Positions 38,885 to 45,095 of a DNA stretch of 45,095 nucleotides are shown here, in pieces. A program made the position numbers and the translations under genes. Every line of letters begins with the position of its first letter. The stretch's first letter is position 1. The DNA is from a virus: the IMG/VR virus record IMGVR_UViG_3300035181_001379, positions 1-45,095 of that record; one strand, given 5' to 3'. The notes beneath the pieces were generated by a model. That model was not told the DNA's origin, ran no database searches, and saw nothing but the letters and a program-made list of their open reading frames with translations.

Positions 38885-40850
38885 GATTACTATAAGAGAT
38901 ACTCTACAGAAGGGTCTTGCTCCATTAGAGCAGAGAAATGTAGACACTCTTGTAGATCTTAAGAATGTCTTTACTGGAAGAAATGGAATCACTCCTTATA
39001 TTGCAGTAACTAAGGTAACAAAAACTAATGGCCCTTTAGGAGAAAGCTTTCCTTTTCCACAGTTTGTTGGAAATCAAAGTGCTCTGTATGCTTTAGGTCA
39101 AGATAAAGTTTACAGCATTGTCAGTAACAAAGCTACTGAGATTACAGATAGTATAGTAGAATGGTATAGTCATGCCAGAGAAACTCCTTTAGCTGGATCT
39201 ATTTCTTGGGGAGGAATCTGGCATAGTGCTATTTTTGAGAAGAACTTTATTGCTACGAACGCACAGACTATGTTATTTTCTCTCAATGGTGTAGTTTATA
39301 GTAATAATGCCCAAGTTCCTATCTCAGCTTGTGCCTTTCGGAATAGGATGATTCTTGGTGGAGTTGACGGATGGCTAGACCATTGGATTAGACACAATGC
39401 ATTAGATGCAATAGGTACTAGTGGTTATGGCATCACATTGCAGGAACTTACAGATTCTCATGTTTTATGGGCTCCTTTGAATGGCTCATCTCTACTTGCC
39501 TTTATAGACTTTGGCTATGCTATGGAAGGTATGGCAGGAAAGCTTACTAGTGGAAACTTACTCTACAATCAATTATTGACAGTTCCTGGAAATCCTTTTA
39601 CGAAAGGTCCGTGGGGGTATACGACAAAAGAAGTAGATCCTACTCCAATAGCTGGCTGGTCAGTAGTAAATAGTAAGCTCAATAGTGCTACTGCTGGTAC
39701 TGGAAATGTTACTTATACACTTTCTAGTTCTGAGCTTTCTCCGACTGGAATATATAAGCTTGTAATAGACATAGACGAGACTTCTGGTAATACTGGATAC
39801 TTAATTCTTAGTATCTCTGGTGCCACTGAAACTGTCGGAGCTACGGTTCTGGACGATAGTGGAAGATACTTTTATTTCTTTCAGCATTCTGGAACTCCTA
39901 CTATTACTTTCACTAACAATAATTTCATCGGAAGTATTGTTGCAATTACTCTTTATCAGACTAATGCTACTAAAACTAAAAACGAACTCCGGACTATGTT
40001 TCAGCAGAATGAGTGGGGGTATGTACTACTCGGAAATAGAGCTCTTAATGGTTCTAGAAGTGACATAGTAGCAATGTCAGTACTGGCTGATGGAATAGTT
40101 GTATATTGCGAAGATTCAGTATACGCATTAAGTCCTGCTGGTGAACATTTCAAGATTATTAAAGTAGCCGATTTTGGTATATTCAAAAGAGGTGCTTTTG
40201 CAAATGCTCAAAATACGCACATATTCATGGACAAGGCTGGAAGACTTTGGTCAATAGATTATACTTTTAAACTTGAGCCTATGTTCTATGATGCAAAAGT
40301 ATCGTCTGTTATTTCTAGTGATTCTACTGTCTGTGGATGTTATGATAAGAGAAATAGAAGAGCCTATTTGTCTTTTCATGATGCAGACGATACTGATGGT
40401 TCTAATGATTTCTCGTTAATTTTAAGTGAAACTGGAATGTCAGCTGCAAATGAAGCTGTGACTGACATATTGGAGGTAAGTTCTGATGGAAGCATTGTTG
40501 GATACAGCGGTGCCGATATGTCAGGGACAAGGTTATATTTTACCGCAAAAACACAGTACTATGACTTTGGACTTGATGGAATCAAGACTATTAGAAATAT
40601 CCAAATTGACGGAGATTGTACTGGACTTTATGGAAGGCTCTGGTATAAACTAGATCTAATTGGTCAACCTAAGAAAACTGACTGGATTCCAGTTGATGCT
40701 ACTGGATCTGTAAGTTTCTTTGTTAGCGGAGTAGCCGCTGCGCTAGAGCTTAGGGCTACTGATTATACTAAGGTGCGAATTTCTAGCATAACTTTTAACT
40801 TTGATGAAGGCAGAATGCTTTCTACAACAAAAGCATTTAAGCGTTACTAG
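38877..40850 (+). CDS. Tail nozzle protein 1 (tail tubular protein B-like)
   Basis: The product is 657 residues from ATG 38877 (GAAGGAA upstream; the longer open frame overlaps the previous gene). The segment FKRGAFANAQNTHIFMDKAGRLW aligns with LLDRGAVVNCDKYHMFMDSEGHLW in the next gene, and FPFPQF with WPFPQV, so the two are paralogs. Beta-propeller-type repeats and the position after the adaptor match the nozzle protein gp12 of T7. An extra beta-rich domain (about 260-390) is inserted before the C-terminal blades. Confidence 0.75.
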   Translation: MPKITIRDTLQKGLAPLEQRNVDTLVDLKNVFTGRNGITPYIAVTKVTKTNGPLGESFPFPQFVGNQSALYALGQDKVYSIVSNKATEITDSIVEWYSHARETPLAGSISWGGIWHSAIFEKNFIATNAQTMLFSLNGVVYSNNAQVPISACAFRNRMILGGVDGWLDHWIRHNALDAIGTSGYGITLQELTDSHVLWAPLNGSSLLAFIDFGYAMEGMAGKLTSGNLLYNQLLTVPGNPFTKGPWGYTTKEVDPTPIAGWSVVNSKLNSATAGTGNVTYTLSSSELSPTGIYKLVIDIDETSGNTGYLILSISGATETVGATVLDDSGRYFYFFQHSGTPTITFTNNNFIGSIVAITLYQTNATKTKNELRTMFQQNEWGYVLLGNRALNGSRSDIVAMSVLADGIVVYCEDSVYALSPAGEHFKIIKVADFGIFKRGAFANAQNTHIFMDKAGRLWSIDYTFKLEPMFYDAKVSSVISSDSTVCGCYDKRNRRAYLSFHDADDTDGSNDFSLILSETGMSAANEAVTDILEVSSDGSIVGYSGADMSGTRLYFTAKTQYYDFGLDGIKTIRNIQIDGDCTGLYGRLWYKLDLIGQPKKTDWIPVDATGSVSFFVSGVAAALELRATDYTKVRISSITFNFDEGRMLSTTKAFKRY

Positions 40851-40860
40851 GAGAAATAAA

Positions 40861-42867
40861 ATGCCGACTACTGTACTTGAGGAACACTTTCGGGCTGGTC
40901 TTACGTCAGACAAAAGAAGTCCTGTGAATTCACAGAGACTTACAAGGTGTCTTAATGCAAAACCTACTGAATTTGGTTGTGTTAATCTAGAAACTATTAA
41001 CTTAATCAAAGATGATGCTACTCCCTATGCTGGCGATGCATGGCCATTTCCGCAAGTATTTCGACTTTCTGAAATGGTTATGATTATCAGTAAAAATGGC
41101 TTGTATCGTTGGGATGGAGTTCATAATACTGTAGCTGGAATTACTACTTATGACAAGGAATTAACAGATACAGAATTTTTGACTCAGCCAGACCTTGCTA
41201 CTCACACAGCTTGGACTAACAATGCTGGCTGGACATTCGGAAATGGAGGTGCTATTAAGACTCCTGGTAATTCTGGTACTCTTCAGCAACTTAATGCTTC
41301 CATGGCATATACGCTTACCGCTGGATATCTCTATACTGTTAAGGTTACAATTAGTACTGTATATGCCGAAGGCCAAATTAAAGTATGTCTTGGAGATGGG
41401 ACTTATTCTCAACTTGCCGATGCTGAAGTAGGAACACTTGAGTTCGAAGTTGTGTGTGGAGATACAGTTACAGATGGTGTTCAGATCTATGGTGATGCTA
41501 ACCTTGGCTGTGTTGTAACTGATGTTACTTGCCATAATATCCCTAAAACGAGCTTGGCATTTCTAAGTACAGAGAAACCCTTTCATGCTGTAAGTTTTCG
41601 TAAAATATGGCTGATTACTAATGGTAAGCATACTTTCTTCTATGGTCCTAGTAATGGTACGACTGGTGCTTCTAGTGGTATGGCTTGGCGAGTATTCCAC
41701 TGGACAGATGCTAATGATAATATGAAGATGGGCTGTGTTGAAAACTTTGCTGATAGGATGTACATTAGTGGCTTTAACGCTTCAAGTGATCTATTTGCCG
41801 GGACTGGAGATAAATCTTGGGAGCAGCTCTGGAATACCTGGATTCAGTTCCATCAATATGAGACTACCTTTGCTGGACAGACTATAGGCCCTAATACGAT
41901 TTTCTATAGCAAACTCGGAGGTGGCGATTATTTTTGGCCGTTCTCTGTTGAGCTTGCTATGTTTGGACTCCCAAATGCAGCTGCATTCACTTCTGGTGTT
42001 CCTTTCTTCCTTGATTCTATTCGTAAGCGTGATATTGGTTTTTTCCATGCTGGATTTGATGGAGAAGTACTGAGGATTTTGAAGCTTGGTGAACATCTTG
42101 TCATTTATGGAACTAATGGAATTTCTATTGCGAAGCCGGTTGAGGGACAAGATGGTGGTCTTTCTCACGTAATTATAGTCAAGCGTGAAGTTGGTCTGCT
42201 TGACCGTGGGGCGGTGGTGAATTGTGATAAGTATCATATGTTCATGGATTCTGAGGGCCATCTTTGGGTAATTACGCCAGATCTGCAATTCAAGCATCTG
42301 GATTATAGTCAGTGGATTGAAGATGACGCAAAGATTAAAACTAATAGTGCTACTTATCCACCGATTATGCTTTATGATTCTGAGCAGGGAGATATCTATA
42401 TTGGTAACGGCCAAAGATGTTTTGTTACTAATGAAGGCTCGCAACAATTATGTATGGGAGAGACTGCTAAAATTCCTAGCGGCCTAATTCAGTATGCTGG
42501 AAAGCTCTATGGATTTTATCAGGATCTTACTCCTACTCTTGGGAGTTTAGTTCGACTAACTACTGATGCCATTGACTTCAAAGAACGTATGCTGAAATCG
42601 ATTCACGATATCGAAATAGGAGCTTATGATGTTACTAATATGTTTGTGCGTACTCTTTACAGGACTGATGGTTTTAGTGGTTGGAGGTACTCAGATTGGA
42701 TTCTAGTCGTTGATGGTGGATTCAATGTTCAATTGATAGAAGGCCATAGTGTTGCGTTGGAAATCAAATACATGCCAGGACCAGACGCGAGGTTTGAGTA
42801 TGCAAAAATCAACTGGGAACGTAGGGATCTTAGAAACTTCAGATCCCAGCAATTCCGCATGTTTTAA
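40861..42867 (+). CDS. Tail nozzle protein 2 (tail tubular protein B-like paralog)
   Basis: The product is 668 residues from ATG 40861, with TAGGAG 8 bp upstream. Shared blocks with the preceding protein and a similar inserted beta domain (about 100-235) show an old duplication. In most T7-like phages there is one nozzle protein, so two full-length copies suggest a longer or hetero-oligomeric nozzle, or one copy specialised for receptor contact. The end is overlapped by the next gene by 68 bp. Confidence 0.75.
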   Translation: MPTTVLEEHFRAGLTSDKRSPVNSQRLTRCLNAKPTEFGCVNLETINLIKDDATPYAGDAWPFPQVFRLSEMVMIISKNGLYRWDGVHNTVAGITTYDKELTDTEFLTQPDLATHTAWTNNAGWTFGNGGAIKTPGNSGTLQQLNASMAYTLTAGYLYTVKVTISTVYAEGQIKVCLGDGTYSQLADAEVGTLEFEVVCGDTVTDGVQIYGDANLGCVVTDVTCHNIPKTSLAFLSTEKPFHAVSFRKIWLITNGKHTFFYGPSNGTTGASSGMAWRVFHWTDANDNMKMGCVENFADRMYISGFNASSDLFAGTGDKSWEQLWNTWIQFHQYETTFAGQTIGPNTIFYSKLGGGDYFWPFSVELAMFGLPNAAAFTSGVPFFLDSIRKRDIGFFHAGFDGEVLRILKLGEHLVIYGTNGISIAKPVEGQDGGLSHVIIVKREVGLLDRGAVVNCDKYHMFMDSEGHLWVITPDLQFKHLDYSQWIEDDAKIKTNSATYPPIMLYDSEQGDIYIGNGQRCFVTNEGSQQLCMGETAKIPSGLIQYAGKLYGFYQDLTPTLGSLVRLTTDAIDFKERMLKSIHDIEIGAYDVTNMFVRTLYRTDGFSGWRYSDWILVVDGGFNVQLIEGHSVALEIKYMPGPDARFEYAKINWERRDLRNFRSQQFRMF

Positions 42868-43324
42868 GTCGGTTGAATTGATTAAAGCTACTCCTGGTTT
42901 CATCAATAGTCACTGGGGTGATATATACCAGAGTCTGTGGGTGAAACTTAATTTAGAACCATTTTATCATAGTTCTCAGGAGGGCATGAATAATTGGCTT
43001 GTTGCTCTCCTGAGTGACTATGCTCAATTGTGGGTAGGAGTAGGGAACAAAGAGAATGGGAATATAGAAGTTCTGTGTTATGTAGTTACTCATGTTGAAC
43101 CTGGTGACTTCTCTGGAGAGTTCGTTTTATCGGTAGATCATCTTATAGGTGAAGCGTATCTACAGAATGAGTTTTGGAATTCTGGAATTAGTGAACTTAA
43201 GAAATTTGCTCGACAGAGAGGTTGCTATGCTATACGGACAATTTCCAACAATTTACGAGTCATACGAAGACTGGCACAGCTAGGAGCTGACTGCAATTAT
43301 GTTCGTGTGACTTTGGAGGTATAG
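42800..43324 (+). CDS. Putative internal virion protein A, GNAT-acetyltransferase-like
   Basis: The product is 174 residues from ATG 42800 (GAGG about 8 bp upstream), overlapping the nozzle gene by 68 bp. The C-terminal part (ELKKFARQRGCYAIRTIS, then RRLAQLGADCNYVRVTLEV) resembles the end of GNAT acetyltransferases. In T7-like phages the gp13-type internal protein right after the nozzle gene is often annotated as a GNAT-like protein, which matches this position. Catalysis is not shown; the fold may be structural. Confidence 0.58.
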   Translation: MQKSTGNVGILETSDPSNSACFKSVELIKATPGFINSHWGDIYQSLWVKLNLEPFYHSSQEGMNNWLVALLSDYAQLWVGVGNKENGNIEVLCYVVTHVEPGDFSGEFVLSVDHLIGEAYLQNEFWNSGISELKKFARQRGCYAIRTISNNLRVIRRLAQLGADCNYVRVTLEV

Positions 43325-43326
43325 AG

Positions 43327-44340
43327 ATGGGAAAAGGAGCTGATATCACAACAAATCAATTTAGTAATGCCTATCCAGCATATCTACTCCGTAGACAGAG
43401 TCGATGGCTTACTGGTGCTGCTCCTATAGCACATAAAGTCGATGATGGATGGTATTATCCAAACTATCAATATGAGCAGGACTCTGGAATCGCACCAGCT
43501 GATGGTACTGGAGAAGCTAGTACTTATGGCTACAATATGGTCCGCTTTGTCGAAGAAGCCATAAATAATAATCCCTTTCGAACAGCTGCTGCATACGATC
43601 CCCAGATGGATCTTGATGTCATAGAGCAGCAGATAGATAGTTATATTAAGCTAATTGCTGACCAGAATCCAGACAGTAGACTCACTAGTGCTGCTGTCAC
43701 AGCAAAAGCTATGATAGATGCTAGTCTTCCAGGAGAAAGTGATTTAGCAACTTTAGAAGCTTCGTATGAAGAAGATACTAGAGCAGACTATCTTAGGAGA
43801 AAGACTGCATATGCTGTTCAGTATTATGACATCAATGCTACGACTAGTTCTCCAGCGGCGATAGCATTAGCATTGGTTGATATGGCCAGGCAGCAGGACT
43901 TATCTGGATACAATGCAAAAGTTAGAGGACAATTGACACTACAGAAGGCGCAGGTCTTAGATGATAGTATTCGAATGATTTTTGCTGCTGAGACGCAGAA
44001 AATAGAAAGTTATCGAGTTGCTGCACAGTTAGTAAGTCAATTTAGAAGTGCTAGTATTGTAGCCACAAATGACCAGTATGCCAGAGATTTGGAACTAGAT
44101 AGTAGAGATGTCTTGTGGCCCATTGACATTCTTATGAAAGGCCTTAGTACCATTAATAGTTTGAGCGGAGTTCCATTAGCAGAAGCCAAACCTAGTAAAA
44201 TGGAACAGGCTCTTGCTAGTATTCTTGGTCCTGATGTGCAAGCTGGAATGGCTGTTGGTCAGGCTTTAAGTCCTCTAGCTGGAGCCGCAACTTGGGTAGC
44301 ATCTAGTATAGTTTCTAGTCTTGCTGCTATATATGGATAG
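43327..44340 (+). CDS. Putative internal virion protein (gp14-like position)
   Basis: The product is 337 residues, mostly helical, Ala/Gln-rich (DMARQQDLSGYNAKVRGQL), with a hydrophobic C-terminal end (PLAGAATWVASSIVSSLAAIYG) that could insert in a membrane. Position in the run of core-protein genes suggests it is ejected with the DNA. It starts 2 bp after the previous stop. No family recognised directly. Confidence 0.68.
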   Translation: MGKGADITTNQFSNAYPAYLLRRQSRWLTGAAPIAHKVDDGWYYPNYQYEQDSGIAPADGTGEASTYGYNMVRFVEEAINNNPFRTAAAYDPQMDLDVIEQQIDSYIKLIADQNPDSRLTSAAVTAKAMIDASLPGESDLATLEASYEEDTRADYLRRKTAYAVQYYDINATTSSPAAIALALVDMARQQDLSGYNAKVRGQLTLQKAQVLDDSIRMIFAAETQKIESYRVAAQLVSQFRSASIVATNDQYARDLELDSRDVLWPIDILMKGLSTINSLSGVPLAEAKPSKMEQALASILGPDVQAGMAVGQALSPLAGAATWVASSIVSSLAAIYG

Positions 44341-44351
44341 GAGAAATAGAA

Positions 44352-44942
44352 ATGTCTGATAAAAGAGGAAGCTTCTTCTCTCAGAATAAAGGAGATTATC
44401 ATGTCCATACTGCGCCATATTTAGCGCTAGCATTGAACTTGATTGGTCAAGGTCTACTATCAGACTATCCTAATTCTGGAGAATTTAAAGAACTAACGGA
44501 TGAGCTTGATGTTAATAGAACTGCAGTACAGGAAGAAGTAGAACGGCAGCAGAGAGAGAAGGCTGCTACTGAGCAACGACATAAGTCACAGATTATAACT
44601 GCGGCAACTAGCACAGTAGGGGGACTTGTTGGAAGCTTTGCAAACCCATTAGTTGGTTTAATGATTGCTGGAGCTGGCGCTATGGCGGCAAATCCTAATA
44701 GTGCCGGAGCAAAAATAGCTAATTCTATTATAACACCTATTGCTCTTGGGGGAGCATTAAGTAGTGACAGTGGAGGTCTTGTTGGAATGCTTGGTAAGAA
44801 AGGTGTTGCTGATAGTTCTCTTAATCCAGAAATAGTATCAAAGGATCTTCCCCCTCCTTCCTCTGACGGACAGTCTTTAGCTTCAGGAAGTTCATACTTT
44901 GATTCGGAAAAGCACCTGATAGACCAAATGCCGGAGGTATAA
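44352..44942 (+). CDS. Putative internal virion protein, glycine-zipper type, tandem paralog
   Basis: The product is 196 residues. The N-terminal YHVHTAP motif and E-x-x-R-Q-Q-R-E-K motif match the next gene (44944 onward through 602). The middle is a Gly/Ala-rich hydrophobic stretch (GGLVGSFANPLVGLMIAG, about 92-109) followed by another (IITPIALGGALSS). This design suits a membrane-inserting ejection protein. TAGGAG precedes the start, and the next gene starts 1 bp after its stop. Confidence 0.72.
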   Translation: MSDKRGSFFSQNKGDYHVHTAPYLALALNLIGQGLLSDYPNSGEFKELTDELDVNRTAVQEEVERQQREKAATEQRHKSQIITAATSTVGGLVGSFANPLVGLMIAGAGAMAANPNSAGAKIANSIITPIALGGALSSDSGGLVGMLGKKGVADSSLNPEIVSKDLPPPSSDGQSLASGSSYFDSEKHLIDQMPEV

Positions 44943-44943
44943 C

Positions 44944-45095
44944 ATGACAGACTCATTCTCGATTAAGAAAGATGGATACCATATACATACAGCTCCAGCA
45001 TTGGCATACGGTGCTGCAGAATTAGGTAAGAACTTTACTATGCACTATCCTGATTCTGGAGCTGATTTAGTGGCTAATCAAACTGCAGATGTAGC
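44944..45095 (+). CDS. 5' part of the glycine-zipper virion protein gene (continues at 1-602)
   Basis: ATG 44944, with GGAGG 9 bp upstream, opens the frame that runs off the window end. Because 44969-45095 equals 1-127, the gene continues at the window start in the same frame and stops at 602. The full protein has 208 residues. See the entry for 1-602. Confidence 0.9.
   Translation, partial: MTDSFSIKKDGYHIHTAPALAYGAAELGKNFTMHYPDSGADLVANQTADV
44969..45095. repeat. Terminal direct repeat, right copy
   Basis: Identical to bases 1-127. It marks the closure point of a circular map of about 44,968 bp and splits one gene between the two ends of the window. Confidence 0.97.

Noticed and set aside
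41791-42447. 218-codon antisense frame opposite the second nozzle gene
   Set aside because: No ribosome site, unnatural composition, and it lies wholly inside a gene with clear paralogy.

Overview
The window is essentially one complete genome of a short-tailed (T7-like, podovirus-type) bacteriophage. Its first 127 bases recur exactly as its last 127 bases (1-127 = 44969-45095), so the molecule is circular or circularly permuted, with a unit length of about 44,968 bp. One gene is cut by the linearisation: it starts at 44944 and ends at 602. There is no integrase, repressor, tRNA, CRISPR array or phage RNA polymerase that I can recognise, so the phage looks strictly lytic and dependent on host RNA polymerase. 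Consensus-like sigma-70 promoters (TTGACA/T, 17 bp, TATAAT/TACAAT), strong GGAG ribosome sites and a lysis cassette with spanin-like proteins suggest a Gram-negative, probably proteobacterial-type host. The exact host cannot be read from the sequence.

Layout. Two arms diverge from a control region (about 24.5-27.4 kb) and meet tail to tail at 9182/9183. The leftward (minus) arm, 26456 to 9183, is the takeover and replication arm. It starts with many small genes of unknown function, including several tiny CxxC zinc-ribbon proteins and a three-copy paralogous family. It continues with a recombination module (Cas4/RecB-like nuclease, Sak4-like ATPase, SSB-like protein), a ParB-DNA methyltransferase fusion, an ATP-dependent DNA ligase, a uracil-DNA-glycosylase/family-A DNA polymerase fusion and a P-loop helicase-like protein. 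The rightward (plus) arm, 27379 through 45095 and on to 9182 across the junction, is the packaging, lysis and virion arm: small terminase, lysozyme-like protein, membrane and lipoprotein lysis genes with two micro-ORFs, putative fibre/adhesin, large terminase, portal, scaffold, decoration-like protein, major capsid protein, tail adaptor, two paralogous tail nozzle proteins, and a set of putative internal (ejected) virion proteins. That set ends in a 2,469-residue giant.

The giant protein (1773-9182) is the most striking gene. It occupies the place of the T7 gp16-type ejection protein, but it carries a DNA methyltransferase domain (DPFVGSGTT and TSPPY motifs) and a zincin metallopeptidase motif (HELGH with a downstream Glu). 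It therefore looks like a polyvalent protein that enters the cell with the DNA and could protect it or disarm host defences. A second, differently ordered methyltransferase is made in the cell by the ParB fusion gene.

The non-coding structure is also notable. A 13-bp palindrome, TTCAA-N3-TTGAA, occurs at seven exact sites plus one degenerate site, all between genes or at gene ends and mostly just upstream of transcription-unit starts on both arms. One copy is embedded in a near-perfect 22-bp-arm palindrome. The control region holds a long split inverted repeat around a sharp strand-composition flip (a candidate replication origin), a cluster of GAAGC/GCTTC hairpins, a C/T-rich repeat array, and divergent promoters, two of which share a TTTATGAT/ATCATAAA operator-like element.
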